Below, in pieces: positions 6,854 through 14,870 of a stretch of 40,936 nt of DNA. The notes beneath the pieces are model-generated. The model worked only from the letters and a program-made list of their open reading frames with translations. It was not told where the DNA came from and did no database searches. The DNA is from an uncultured Pelagibacteraceae bacterium (GTDB taxonomy: Bacteria > Pseudomonadota > Alphaproteobacteria > Pelagibacterales > Pelagibacteraceae). The translations under genes and the position numbers were made by a program. The stretch is taken from assembly GCA_902588925.1 (NCBI GenBank), contig CACIRB010000006.1:1-40936 (forward strand). Reading direction: 5' to 3'. Numbering within the stretch: the first letter of the stretch is position 1; each line of letters opens with the position of its first letter.

Positions 6854-8146
6854 ATGACTAATCATTTAAAAAAAATATCATTTGGCTTAATAATAATTTT
6901 AAGCTTTACTAATTTTGCTTCAGCAGAAACAACAATGTCAGCTGAAGGTCAATATATTTTCAATTCCCTAGGATTTTATCTTGGTGGTGTTTTAGTTGCA
7001 TTTATGGCGGCAGGCTTCTGTATGCTTGAAAGTGGATTGGTTACAACTAAAAGTGTTTCAACAATTGCAGCAAAAAATATTGGTAAGTTTGCAATCTGTT
7101 CATTAATATTTTTTTTCTGTGGTTATAATTTAGCATACGGAATTCCTGAAGGTGGGTTTATTGGATCATTCTCAATGTGGAGTGATGCTTCAGAACTTTC
7201 AACTGGTTATTCAGATTATTCAGATTGGTTTTTCCAAACAATGTTTGTGTGTGCAACTGCATCAATTGTATCTGGTGCTGTAGCAGAAAGAATTAAAATT
7301 TGGCCATTTTTTATTTTTGCAGCGATTATGGCTGGTGTGATTTATCCTATTTCAATGGGTTGGCAGTGGGGCGGAGGCTGGTTGGCAACTTCAGGATTCT
7401 CTGACTTTGCTGGTTCGACTTTAGTTCACGCATGTGGTGGAGCCGCAGCTCTAGCAGGAGTGATAGTGTTAGGTGCAAGAGAAGGAAGATTTAATAAAAA
7501 AGGTGAAACAAAATCTTTGGTACCTTTTGCAGCATCTTCAATACCACTAGTTACTTTAGGCACTTTTTTATTATGGTTTGGTTGGTTTGGATTTAATGGT
7601 TTCAGTCAACTTGCTATGGGAACATTTGATGATGTAAATGCAATTAGTAAAATTGCAGTTAACACTCACTTAGCAGGAGCTGCCGGTACTGTTGCTGCTG
7701 CAGTAGTTACAAGATTACTAGGCGGTAAAACAGATATAGTAATGATGCTGAATGGAGCATTAGCAGGTTTAGTTGCAATTACTGCAGAACCTTTAACTCC
7801 AAGTCCAGTTCTTGCAATTGCAATTGGAGCTATTGGATCATTAATTATGTATTTTGGTACAAAGTTTTTAGAAAGTAAAAAAATTGATGATGTAGTTGGT
7901 GCAATTCCTGTACATATGTTTGCTGGTATATTTGGAACATTAGTTGTTCCATTAAGTAACTCTGGTACAAATTTTGGAACTCAGTTAACAGGTGTAATTG
8001 CAGTATGTTTATTTAGTTTCGTACTTTCATACATCACATTCAAAGTTCTAAAACAAACAATTGGTCTTAGAATTAGTTCACAGGCTGAAAAACTTGGAAC
8101 TGATGTTGCAGAAGTTGGCGTTAAAGCCTATGCAATTAGAGACTAA
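6854..8146 (+). CDS. Ammonium transporter (Amt), second copy
   Basis: 430-residue ammonium channel, very similar along its length to the copy just upstream, so a tandem duplication. The ATG at 6854 is chosen because AAAGGAG lies just upstream (6843-6849). An in-frame ATG at 6740 would lie in the loop of the preceding terminator and add 38 unconserved residues. Signal peptide MTNHLKKISFGLIIILSFT...ASA, pore histidines in GSTLVHACGG and GAIPVHMFAG, and the PII-type tail (LGTDVAEVGVKAYAIRD) are present. A 9-base tandem repeat at 7208-7225 gives the loop sequence YSDYSD. It is followed by its own terminator, so it is an independent unit. Division of labour between the copies (affinity or expression) is plausible but not visible. 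Confidence 0.95.
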   Translation: MTNHLKKISFGLIIILSFTNFASAETTMSAEGQYIFNSLGFYLGGVLVAFMAAGFCMLESGLVTTKSVSTIAAKNIGKFAICSLIFFFCGYNLAYGIPEGGFIGSFSMWSDASELSTGYSDYSDWFFQTMFVCATASIVSGAVAERIKIWPFFIFAAIMAGVIYPISMGWQWGGGWLATSGFSDFAGSTLVHACGGAAALAGVIVLGAREGRFNKKGETKSLVPFAASSIPLVTLGTFLLWFGWFGFNGFSQLAMGTFDDVNAISKIAVNTHLAGAAGTVAAAVVTRLLGGKTDIVMMLNGALAGLVAITAEPLTPSPVLAIAIGAIGSLIMYFGTKFLESKKIDDVVGAIPVHMFAGIFGTLVVPLSNSGTNFGTQLTGVIAVCLFSFVLSYITFKVLKQTIGLRISSQAEKLGTDVAEVGVKAYAIRD

Positions 8147-8170
8147 ACTATCTCTCTATATATAACTATT

Positions 8171-8200
8171 AAAGGCTCCTTAGGAATAGGGGGCCTTTTT
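8171..8200 (+). terminator. Intrinsic terminator after amt2
   Basis: AAAGGCTCC pairs with the GGGGGCCTTT side (one G-T pair) around a short loop, ending in five Ts. It lies between the convergent amt2 and bcp and could serve both directions. Confidence 0.75.
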
Positions 8201-8202
8201 AA

Positions 8203-8655
8203 TTATTTTGAAATATCTTTTAAGGTTTCTAGGACTTCTTTAGCATGATCTTTTACTTTAACGTTTTCCCAGATTTTTATAATTTTACCTTTTTTATCAA
8301 TTAAAAAAGTTGTTCTATTTGTTCCCATAAATTCACGACCCATAAACTTTTTCTTACCCCAGACCTTATATTTTTTGAGTACTTTTAATTCTTCATCAGC
8401 CAATAAATCAAATTTAATTTTATATTTATCTCTAAATTTATGGTGACTTTTTATACTATCTTTTGAAATTCCATAAATTTCACAATCTAACTTTTTAAAT
8501 TTTGATAACAATTTATTGAAATCATTTGTTTCAATTGTACATCCAGGCGTATCATCCTTTGGATAAAAATATAAAACTACATATTTTCCCAAAGTGTCTT
8601 TCAAAGAAAAATTAGTTTGATTTGTAGATGGAAGTGTAAAATTACTAGCTTTCAT
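8203..8655 (-). CDS. bcp: Peroxiredoxin, Bcp/PrxQ type thiol peroxidase
   Basis: Cytosolic thiol peroxidase reducing hydrogen peroxide and organic hydroperoxides. 150 residues from the ATG at 8655, chosen because AAAGGA lies six bases upstream; an ATG at 8670 adds five residues but has no ribosome site. The peroxidatic cysteine is C39 in DDTPGCTIE. The resolving cysteine often found five residues later is absent (Asn44); the only other cysteine is C58, so it would need another resolving partner. GTNRTTFLIDKKGKI near residue 110 is typical of the family. The start overlaps the 3' end of the upstream glycosyltransferase gene by 11 bases. Confidence 0.92.
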   Translation of the reverse strand: MKASNFTLPSTNQTNFSLKDTLGKYVVLYFYPKDDTPGCTIETNDFNKLLSKFKKLDCEIYGISKDSIKSHHKFRDKYKIKFDLLADEELKVLKKYKVWGKKKFMGREFMGTNRTTFLIDKKGKIIKIWENVKVKDHAKEVLETLKDISK

Positions 8656-9646
8656 TTGATATCCTTTCAATTATTTCATCAAAAACTTTTTTAGTTTTTA
8701 GAGTTTTCATATTATTTCTATCTCTTATCCACGTATTATCTTTATAGTCTTCAGGAGTTATAAATTCGATTTTACTAAACTTGAGTTCACTTATAGCATC
8801 ATTTGCAATTAAACCAAAAGATTTAACACCTAAAGCTGACGCAAGGTTCAAAGGTCCTGAATTATTACCAACAAAAAAATCTGAATGCTTAAGTGCAGTT
8901 ATTATACCGGTAAGATCTTTATTTGAACAATCGATAAAGTATTTTTTATCTGATAGAGAAATAATTCTTTGAGCTAAATTAGATTTTTCTGGTCCACAAA
9001 TCAAATAAATATAATCAAATAAATTTTTTTGGTAGAGCAAATCAGCAAGTTCTACAAAATTTTCCTCAAACCACATTTTGTAATCTTCAAAGGAGTCTAT
9101 ACCAAATGCAATTTTTTTACCCTTTGGCAAAATATCTTGATGCTGATCCTTTATTGGATCAAGGTTAATCTCCAATTCTGGATATAAATTATTCAATTTA
9201 ATATTGTTCAGTTTTAAAATTTTTTGTGATTGTTCTGAATAATTTAAATTTTTATCAGCATCATTTAATACATTATTTATAGTTAGCCATTTTTTTTGAT
9301 TTCCAATTCCAGGACCAATAATATTTTTTATTCTACTTAGTTTTGCTGCAATTGCAGGTTTGTTTACCTTATCTAAAATATAAACATGAGAATATTTGTT
9401 TTTTAAATAAATTTTAATTAATTTAAATACGTCAATCCAATAAAAAATCCCTTTTCTAAAATTATTGTAACTAATAAAATTTATATGGGTAACATCTTTA
9501 AGTATATTTTTAGCTTGAGTTTTTTCTCTTAAGATTAAATCAACACTTTGCGTATGATGTTCACTGATTGCTTTGATATATGGTAATTGCCAAATAAGAT
9601 CACCAAGTTTGTGGTGAGTATAAACTATGCAAATTTTTTCATTCAT
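8645..9646 (-). CDS. Glycosyltransferase family 9 (heptosyltransferase-like)
   Basis: 333 residues. The N-terminal KICIVYTHHKLGDLIWQLPYIKAI matches the GT9 pattern in which a G-D-x-I/L-x-xx-P stretch opens the first Rossmann domain. The C-terminal domain has the donor-site segment FFVGNNSGPLNLASALGVKSFGLI (about 257-280). GT9 enzymes add heptose or similar sugars to lipopolysaccharide core on the inner face of the inner membrane. The adjacent FkbM-like methyltransferase, overlapping by 8 bases, supports a surface-glycan role. The sugar donor is unknown. Very rich in Lys/Asn/Ile, like its neighbour. Confidence 0.8.
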   Translation of the reverse strand: MNEKICIVYTHHKLGDLIWQLPYIKAISEHHTQSVDLILREKTQAKNILKDVTHINFISYNNFRKGIFYWIDVFKLIKIYLKNKYSHVYILDKVNKPAIAAKLSRIKNIIGPGIGNQKKWLTINNVLNDADKNLNYSEQSQKILKLNNIKLNNLYPELEINLDPIKDQHQDILPKGKKIAFGIDSFEDYKMWFEENFVELADLLYQKNLFDYIYLICGPEKSNLAQRIISLSDKKYFIDCSNKDLTGIITALKHSDFFVGNNSGPLNLASALGVKSFGLIANDAISELKFSKIEFITPEDYKDNTWIRDRNNMKTLKTKKVFDEIIERISNES

Positions 9647-10418
9647 GGAATTTTAATTCTATATCAGCTCTTCTTTTTAAATTTTTGTAATCTAAACCTA
9701 TTATTGGATAATTGAAATTAGACTTATCTTTACTTGTTTTAAATTTTTTTGAATTAATAAAAGTCATTTCAACAACTTTTGGGTCTTTGTTTTTGTTTAT
9801 ACCACCATAGTTATTCCCATGAATATGTATAATTTTAAATTTTGTTTTTTTAATAAAATTTTTTATTTTATTTAAATTTTTATGAATATTGTGAAATTCA
9901 ATAATAAATAAATTAATTTTTAAAAATTCTTTATTTACATGTTCTAAAATTTTATACTCATCACCTTCAATATCAATTTTTAAAATAAGGTTACTTTGAT
10001 TTTTCAAAATATTTTTGATTGATATTTCCTTCTTTTTTCTTTCATTATTAACAACTTTTTTAATCAAATGTTTGTTCCCATCTTTAAAAAATTTTAAGTA
10101 ACCAATATATTTAAAGACGTCTAAAATTTTCTCTAATCTGAGTTTTTTAAATAAAAGTAATGAAATTATATCTTTTTTGAATCTTTTAACCCAAAATCTC
10201 TTATCAACTGTATGATCGTAAGCAATTATTTTACATTTTTGATTAATTTTTAAAAATTCTTTCTCAAATTCCCAATCGTCATTTAATCCACAAGAAATTA
10301 TTTTATTTGTTTTTTTTATCACCCTTTTATCAATTACATATCCCCCATCTTTTTTAGGTCCAATTCTTATTAAATTATTTATATTGGATTTAAATGGTTT
10401 AAATATTTTAGGTAGCAC
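9639..10418 (-). CDS. FkbM-family SAM-dependent methyltransferase
   Basis: 259 residues, strongly basic. RIGPKKDGGYVID near residue 18, KIISCGLNDDWEFEKEF (46-62) and the FkbM hallmark LILKIDIEGDEYKIL (144-158), in which the acidic IDIEG strand sits in the SAM domain, place it in Methyltransf_21/FkbM. Such enzymes often O-methylate sugars of surface polysaccharides. It is first in a three-gene minus-strand unit with the GT9 gene and bcp. The acceptor is unknown. A divergent spacer of 82 bases separates it from the rhodanese gene. Confidence 0.75.
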   Translation of the reverse strand: MLPKIFKPFKSNINNLIRIGPKKDGGYVIDKRVIKKTNKIISCGLNDDWEFEKEFLKINQKCKIIAYDHTVDKRFWVKRFKKDIISLLLFKKLRLEKILDVFKYIGYLKFFKDGNKHLIKKVVNNERKKKEISIKNILKNQSNLILKIDIEGDEYKILEHVNKEFLKINLFIIEFHNIHKNLNKIKNFIKKTKFKIIHIHGNNYGGINKNKDPKVVEMTFINSKKFKTSKDKSNFNYPIIGLDYKNLKRRADIELKFHE

Positions 10419-10467
10419 TGCTATATATATTTTTTAGTTTAAATATATTATAGTAATTACATAAACA

Positions 10468-10473
10468 TATAAT
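10468..10473 (+). promoter_or_regulatory. Possible -10 box for the rhodanese gene
   Basis: A perfect TATAAT 28 bases before the ATG at 10501. No good -35 is visible at 16-18 bases upstream in this AT-only spacer, so the call is tentative. Confidence 0.35.
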
Positions 10474-10500
10474 TAATACAAAGTTTAAATCTTTAAATTT

Positions 10501-10845
10501 ATGAGTGAAATTAAAACTATAAACGCAAATGAAGCATATCAAATGGTTCAAGAAAACAAATGTAATCTAATTGATGTCAGAGAATTAAATGAATTAGAGC
10601 TTACAGGAAGAGTTGAAGGAGCCATCCATATACCTATGGGAAATTTAGATATTCTTCTTGATCCAAATAGTGATGTGGTTAAGAGCGGACAAATTGATAA
10701 AAATAAAGTGGTAGTTTTGTTTTGTGCTGGAGGAGTTAGATCTGAAATGTCAGTAAAGTCTTTAACTGCAAAAGGTTTAAAAAACATTTCCCACATCGAA
10801 GGTGGTTTTGGGTCTATCAGTAATAGCAGTTTTAAAATAGTTTAA
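10501..10845 (+). CDS. Single-domain rhodanese-like sulfurtransferase
   Basis: 114 residues, one rhodanese fold. NLIDVRE (22-28) and the active-site loop CAGGVRS with the persulfide-forming Cys75 are present, so it should be catalytically able to carry sulfane sulfur. Cytosolic, no signal peptide. The donor and acceptor are not evident. It is isolated on the plus strand between two minus-strand units; the 3' end overlaps the convergent isomerase gene by 4 bases. Confidence 0.9.
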   Translation: MSEIKTINANEAYQMVQENKCNLIDVRELNELELTGRVEGAIHIPMGNLDILLDPNSDVVKSGQIDKNKVVVLFCAGGVRSEMSVKSLTAKGLKNISHIEGGFGSISNSSFKIV

Positions 10846-11420
10846 TTTTTTTTAATTTCATCCAGAGCATATTCTAGACGGTCTTGTCCCCAGAAAATTT
10901 TATTATTCACTATAAAAGTTGGAGCACCGAATACCTCTTTTTCAAAAGCTTCTTGTGTAAATTGTTTTAATTTATCTTTAGTGTCTTGATTCTTAATTAA
11001 ATTAAAAAAATCATGCTCATCAATTTTTAATTTTTTTAAAAGTATTTTGATATTTTCTTCATTAGATAAATCTAGATCTTCTTTCCAATAAGCCTCAAAA
11101 AATTTATTTAAGTATTCTTCTTTCTTATTATCTTTAACACAAAGATAGCCTCTCATTATATTTAGAGAGTTGATTGGAAATTTAGAGTTCCATTTGAAAC
11201 TTATGTTATTTTTTTTTGCAACAAGCTCACAATCATTTTGCATGTTTTTCATTTTATACTTATTAAAAGCAGGCGCTGTGATGCCTGCCAAGTTGTGAAG
11301 TCCTCCTAATAATATTGGTTTTAGTTTGAAATTAATATCTTTTATTTTTAAAATTTTTTTATAAGCGATATATGCGTAAGGACTAATAATATCAAAATAA
11401 AAATCTATATGATCATTCAT
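10842..11420 (-). CDS. 2-hydroxychromene-2-carboxylate isomerase family protein (kappa GST/DsbA-like)
   Basis: 192 residues of the thioredoxin-fold HCCA isomerase/kappa-class GST group. IDFYFDIISPYAYIA at the start replaces the CxxC of DsbA with a serine-containing turn (SPYAY). The insert has the family pattern KPILLGGLHNLAG and NSLNIMRGYL, and the C-terminal half has FGAPTFIVNNKIFWGQDRL (about 163-181), with the cis-proline of APTF. NahD proper acts in naphthalene degradation. Here no such pathway is present, so it is more likely a glutathione-dependent isomerase of unknown substrate. Overlaps the upstream ABA4-like gene by 8 bases. Confidence 0.82.
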   Translation of the reverse strand: MNDHIDFYFDIISPYAYIAYKKILKIKDINFKLKPILLGGLHNLAGITAPAFNKYKMKNMQNDCELVAKKNNISFKWNSKFPINSLNIMRGYLCVKDNKKEEYLNKFFEAYWKEDLDLSNEENIKILLKKLKIDEHDFFNLIKNQDTKDKLKQFTQEAFEKEVFGAPTFIVNNKIFWGQDRLEYALDEIKKN

Positions 11421-11886
11421 ATAGATTTAGCTTTTTGGCGTAAAAAATTCTAATTATCCAATAAATAAATAATCCAATAGGTCCAGTTAAGTATGTAATT
11501 ATTAATGGAACTGACATTAATACTTTATTTACGTAGTATTTTTGAGAATCTTTAACCATCCATCCTCCAACAAATAAATTAATAGCTACAAAATGAGTCC
11601 AGAAAAGAGTTAGGTATAAATTATCTTCAAACAGTCGGGATAACTCAACCAAACCAAGGTACAAACTAAAATTTGCATCGAAGTCATAACCAACTGTGAA
11701 GGATCTGTATAAAATATAAATATAAACACCACTTAATAACAGGAAAGGAAATATGGTAGTTACCACATATCTACTTAAGTGAGATTGGGGAAATGCTATT
11801 AAGATGAACCAAAAAGGTATAACACCTAAATTGATCCACATATAAAGCACATCAATTGTGAAATAGTTATAAATTTGTTCGATCAT
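11413..11886 (-). CDS. ABA4-like (DUF4281) integral membrane protein
   Basis: 157 residues with four predicted membrane helices (about 13-32, 40-60, 90-110, 125-150). FWTHFVAINLFVGGWMVKDSQ and ITYLTGPIGLFIYWIIR match the ABA4/DUF4281 family, whose plant member is needed for neoxanthin formation. Bacterial members have no defined role; a link to carotenoid or retinal metabolism is conceivable but no such genes are in the window. It heads a two-gene unit with the isomerase and diverges from recX over 24 bases. Confidence 0.7.
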   Translation of the reverse strand: MIEQIYNYFTIDVLYMWINLGVIPFWFILIAFPQSHLSRYVVTTIFPFLLLSGVYIYILYRSFTVGYDFDANFSLYLGLVELSRLFEDNLYLTLFWTHFVAINLFVGGWMVKDSQKYYVNKVLMSVPLIITYLTGPIGLFIYWIIRIFYAKKLNLYE

Positions 11887-11910
11887 ATTTATATTATATA
11901 AAATCTAACG

Positions 11911-12474
11911 ATGATTCCTATAAGAAATAAAAGAAAAACACTTCAGGTTACTGTTGATGAAATGAGGAATTTTGCATTTGCATATGTTGAAAAATATGCG
12001 CCTTCAAAGCAACAGCTTAAGACATATTTATTAAAAAAATATATGAAACTTTCTGCAACAGACTCTAGAAAAAAAGATGTAAACAAATTAATTGATATTG
12101 TTTTATCTGATCTAGAAAAAAATAAATTTATTAATGACCAATTTTATTCAGAAAGTAAAGCAAAGAGCATGATCCAAAGAGGAAATTCTATCAATAAAAT
12201 TAGAAATTATTTAATGGGTAAAGGAATTGATGATGGTTTTATCAAAGATACAGTTGATAAAATAAAAGAAGATAATTCTGATCAGGATTTTTTTTCAGCT
12301 ATAAAATTATGTAAAAAAAAGAGAATTGGGCCAGCAAGGGCAGAAGATAATAGAACTTTGTTTTATAAAAAAGATATATCATTACTTGCAAGGAATGGAT
12401 TTGATTTTGAAACTTCTAAAAAAATAATGGATATTGATAAAAATGAATATGAAAAGATAATTAAATTACTTTAA
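11911..12474 (+). CDS. recX: RecX family recombination regulator
   Basis: 187 residues. RecX binds RecA filaments and modulates their growth. FAFAYVEKYAPSKQQLKTYLLKKYMK (about 22-47) is the RecX first repeat, followed by LEKNKFINDQFYSESKAKSMIQRGNSINKIRNYLMGKGI, the conserved core with the FxxD-x-xFA-like spacing, and a third helical repeat at the C-terminus. recA is not in the window. Its 3' end overlaps a small convergent ORF by 9 bases. Confidence 0.88.
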   Translation: MIPIRNKRKTLQVTVDEMRNFAFAYVEKYAPSKQQLKTYLLKKYMKLSATDSRKKDVNKLIDIVLSDLEKNKFINDQFYSESKAKSMIQRGNSINKIRNYLMGKGIDDGFIKDTVDKIKEDNSDQDFFSAIKLCKKKRIGPARAEDNRTLFYKKDISLLARNGFDFETSKKIMDIDKNEYEKIIKLL

Positions 12475-12609
12475 TTTTCTTTTTTTTTCTTCATTAACTA
12501 GGTGATTTATTTTGTTTCTAATATAATTTTTAACAAAAACAAAAACTAGTAATCCAAAAATTGATACAGATACTATTATTATTAAAATAATTCTTAATTG
12601 TTCATCCAT
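12466..12609 (-). CDS. Small single-span membrane protein, 47 residues, coupled to cysQ
   Basis: The ORF starts at an ATG sharing one base with the cysQ stop (TAATG at 12607-12611), a coupling arrangement used several times in this window. It encodes an acidic start (MDEQLR), one strongly hydrophobic helix at about residues 7-26, then a lysine-rich tail ending EEKKRKLK. This positive-inside layout is typical of a small inner-membrane protein. I do not recognise a family. There is no independent ribosome site, consistent with coupling. It could be a chance ORF, but the overlap geometry and membrane profile argue for a gene. Confidence 0.5.
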   Translation of the reverse strand: MDEQLRIILIIIVSVSIFGLLVFVFVKNYIRNKINHLVNEEKKRKLK

Positions 12610-13373
12610 TAAATTATATTTTTACTTTTTAAAATTAAACTTGGATTTTTTAAATCTTTTTTACCATATAAAATTTCATTTCCATTAAAGTCTTTAACAG
12701 TTCCACCTGCATTTTCTAGAATTGCATGTCCTGCAGCAATATCCCACTCATAAGCTCGAGGCTCAGCAACATAACCGTCAAACTCACATGCAGCAACTAC
12801 ACAAAATTTTAGAGAACTTTTCATTCGAGTATGTTTCTTTACACCTAATTCATCATAAATTTTTTGAATCTCAGGTTTTATTTTATTACTGTAAGAAATA
12901 AAATTTAGTGTTTTGGTTCTTTTAGAGGGTAGCTCAGAAAGATTTATTCTTTTGTTATTGGTAAATTCAAAAGATTTACTTTTACCATAAGAATAAAACA
13001 TTCTTTTTTTAGCAGGTGCATTTATTAAACCTGCAACAGGTTTGTTATTGATAATTAAACCTGCATTAATAGTAAATTCCTCTAAATTATTTATATAATC
13101 ATATGTTCCATCAATAGGATCTACCAACCAGAAATCTTTTAATCTAGAGTCATCTTTATTTTCAGAAGTTTCCTCTGAAATAATTGGTATATCGGGTGTT
13201 AATCTTGATATTTGAGAAGAAATGAAATTATTTACTTCAATATCACCATTGCTCACCGGTGTATTATCAGATTTAATTTCTTTACTTAATCCTTTATCTC
13301 TCAGTTGAAGGGATAAGTCTCCTGCTGATAAAAAAGCATCAACTAAATTTTCAATAATTTTTTGTAAATCCAT
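12609..13373 (-). CDS. cysQ: 3'(2'),5'-bisphosphate nucleotidase CysQ (inositol monophosphatase family)
   Basis: Hydrolyses PAP/PAPS to AMP/APS, or a related sugar phosphate. 254 residues. The Mg/Li-dependent phosphatase motifs are present: PVSNGDIEVN (39-48), ISEE (65-68), the catalytic WLVDPIDGT (82-90) followed by FTINAGLI, and the C-terminal EWDIAAGHAILENAGG. WDxAAGHA favours CysQ over SuhB. It sits in a minus-strand unit between a DUF3553 gene 3 bases upstream and the 47-residue membrane ORF downstream. PAP turnover would fit the sulfur metabolism seen elsewhere in the window, but the substrate is inferred. Confidence 0.85.
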   Translation of the reverse strand: MDLQKIIENLVDAFLSAGDLSLQLRDKGLSKEIKSDNTPVSNGDIEVNNFISSQISRLTPDIPIISEETSENKDDSRLKDFWLVDPIDGTYDYINNLEEFTINAGLIINNKPVAGLINAPAKKRMFYSYGKSKSFEFTNNKRINLSELPSKRTKTLNFISYSNKIKPEIQKIYDELGVKKHTRMKSSLKFCVVAACEFDGYVAEPRAYEWDIAAGHAILENAGGTVKDFNGNEILYGKKDLKNPSLILKSKNII

Positions 13374-13376
13374 CTT

Positions 13377-13547
13377 TTATTTACCAATTTTTATTAATTC
13401 AATATTTTTTGCATTTATTACTTTTTTTCCCGCATTTTCAAAATTAACTGTAACTTTATCTTTTATAATTGATTGCACTTGTCCAATACCCCAGTCTTTA
13501 TTCTTAGGATTAGTGACTTTGTCACCTGGTTCATAATCTAAAATCAT
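13377..13547 (-). CDS. DUF3553 small protein
   Basis: 56-residue ORF with the DUF3553 signature seen in alphaproteobacteria: an N-terminal [20 protein letters not shown] (7-26), with the W-G-x-G-Q-V-Q-S core, then [13 protein letters not shown]. The fold is probably a small SH3-like beta barrel, like CarD/UvrD C-terminal domains with the same WGxG pattern; its function is not established. It lies 3 bases before cysQ and is likely cotranscribed. The start ATG at 13547 leaves 41 bases to the divergent mnmA. Confidence 0.85.
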   Translation of the reverse strand: MILDYEPGDKVTNPKNKDWGIGQVQSIIKDKVTVNFENAGKKVINAKNIELIKIGK

Positions 13548-13588
13548 TTAATTTAACTTATATTGTAAATAAGTATAAATACCACCTA

Positions 13589-14707
13589 ATGAATAAAGAA
13601 TTAAACTCTATCGGAATTAACAAAAAACCTGAGGATACAACAGTGGTTGTTGCAATGTCTGGTGGAGTAGACTCGTCAACTGTAGCCGGTATTATGAAAA
13701 ATGAAGGATATAAAGTTATAGGTATCACTCTAAAACTTTATGACGATGGAAAAGAAGTTGCTCAATCCAAACAGTGTTGTTCAGGACAAGACATTATGGA
13801 TGCGAAACGTGTTGCCCACAAATTAGGTATTGAACATAAAATTTTATATTATCAAGATAAATTCAAGCAAGGGGTAATAGATAATTTTGTTGATAGTTAC
13901 TTAAAAGGTGAAACCCCAATTCCATGTGTTCAATGTAATCAAACCGTAAAATTTAAAGATTTATTCGAAGTTTCAAAAGATCTTAATGCAGATGCACTAG
14001 TTACAGGACATTATGTAAAAAATATTACATCAAACAACACCAATAACATGTACAGAGCAATTGATGAAAATAGAGATCAAAGTTATTTTCTATTCAACAC
14101 AACTAGAGAGCAATTAGATTATTTAAGATTTCCACTAGGTGGAATGTTAAAAGACAAAACAAGAGAAATCGCCAAAGAGTTAGATTTAAATGTAGCTGAT
14201 AAACCGGATAGTCAAGATATTTGTTTTGTCCCTAATGGAGACTATGCTTCTGTAATAAGAAAATTTAAACCAGACTCTTTTCAAAAAGGTAATATTAAAA
14301 ATTTAGATGGAAAAGTAATTGGTGTTCATGACGGTATTATTAATTTCACAATCGGACAAAGAAAGGGAATTAAAGTTTCAGATAAAGAAGCATTGTATGT
14401 TTTGAAAATAAATTCAGATAAAAATGAAATCATTGTCGGACCTAAAGAAAAACTCGGAAAAAAAGAAATATCTTTAAAAGATTTAAATTTATTAACTGAT
14501 AAAAAAGACCTTGATCAAAATATATTTGTAAAGGTTAGATCAACAGGCAGTCTTCTTGAGGCAAAAGTAGATTTAAAAGATAATAATACTGCGCGTGTAA
14601 ATTTGTTAAATCCTGAGGATGGAATATCTCCAGGACAAGCGTGCGTATTCTATAGCAAAGACCAATATGGCCATAGAGTTCTTGGTGGTGGTTGGATTAA
14701 AGAATAA
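13589..14707 (+). CDS. mnmA: tRNA-specific 2-thiouridylase MnmA
   Basis: Adds sulfur at position 2 of the wobble uridine of Lys, Glu and Gln tRNAs. 372 residues, full length. The PP-loop SGGVDSS (24-30) binds ATP; the two catalytic cysteines are C113 in PIPCVQCN and C212 in [17 protein letters not shown] and the C-terminal beta barrel with SPGQACVFY are present. Single gene, diverging from the DUF3553/cysQ unit over 41 bases that hold TATAAA-like sequence. Well supported. Confidence 0.96.
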   Translation: MNKELNSIGINKKPEDTTVVVAMSGGVDSSTVAGIMKNEGYKVIGITLKLYDDGKEVAQSKQCCSGQDIMDAKRVAHKLGIEHKILYYQDKFKQGVIDNFVDSYLKGETPIPCVQCNQTVKFKDLFEVSKDLNADALVTGHYVKNITSNNTNNMYRAIDENRDQSYFLFNTTREQLDYLRFPLGGMLKDKTREIAKELDLNVADKPDSQDICFVPNGDYASVIRKFKPDSFQKGNIKNLDGKVIGVHDGIINFTIGQRKGIKVSDKEALYVLKINSDKNEIIVGPKEKLGKKEISLKDLNLLTDKKDLDQNIFVKVRSTGSLLEAKVDLKDNNTARVNLLNPEDGISPGQACVFYSKDQYGHRVLGGGWIKE

Positions 14708-14712
14708 AAGAA

Positions 14713-14796
14713 TTATTTCTTCTTATTTTTTCTCTTCGCTCTTCTCTTCTTGGAGCCTTGTTTTCTTCGACCCCTATGTTTCTTCGGATAACTCAT
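14713..14796 (-). CDS. Very basic 27-residue ORF (microprotein candidate)
   Basis: Antisense to the mnmA-metC spacer. It starts MSYPKKHRGRRKQG and continues with Lys/Arg clusters to the stop: 10 Lys and 6 Arg in 27 residues. AGGA lies four bases before the ATG, and a good promoter lies about 40 bases upstream (14834-14862). Lysine codons are half AAG, unlike the AAA-dominated neighbours, and the ORF is visibly more GC-rich than the surrounding spacer. This composition suits a ribosome- or RNA-associated peptide. I do not recognise a family. It could instead be part of a small RNA. Confidence 0.45.
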   Translation of the reverse strand: MSYPKKHRGRRKQGSKKRRAKRKNKKK

Positions 14797-14833
14797 TTAG
14801 TCCTATTTATTAATTTATTGACGTTTTTTACGG

Positions 14834-14862
14834 GATATAGCATTGTCTTTTAAACATATCAA
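14834..14862 (-). promoter_or_regulatory. Minus-strand promoter in front of the basic microprotein ORF
   Basis: On the minus strand, TTGATA (14862-14857), a 17-base spacer and TATATC (14839-14834): 5/6 and 4/6 matches to the sigma-70 consensus at ideal spacing. The predicted start near 14827 gives a leader of about 30 bases to the ATG at 14796. It overlaps the leader of the divergent metC. Confidence 0.5.
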
Positions 14863-14870
14863 ATTTTATT

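Noticed and set aside
14619..14813. 64-residue plus-strand ORF at the end of mnmA
   Set aside because: Overlaps the conserved mnmA C-terminus out of frame and lies opposite the basic microprotein ORF; no family features.
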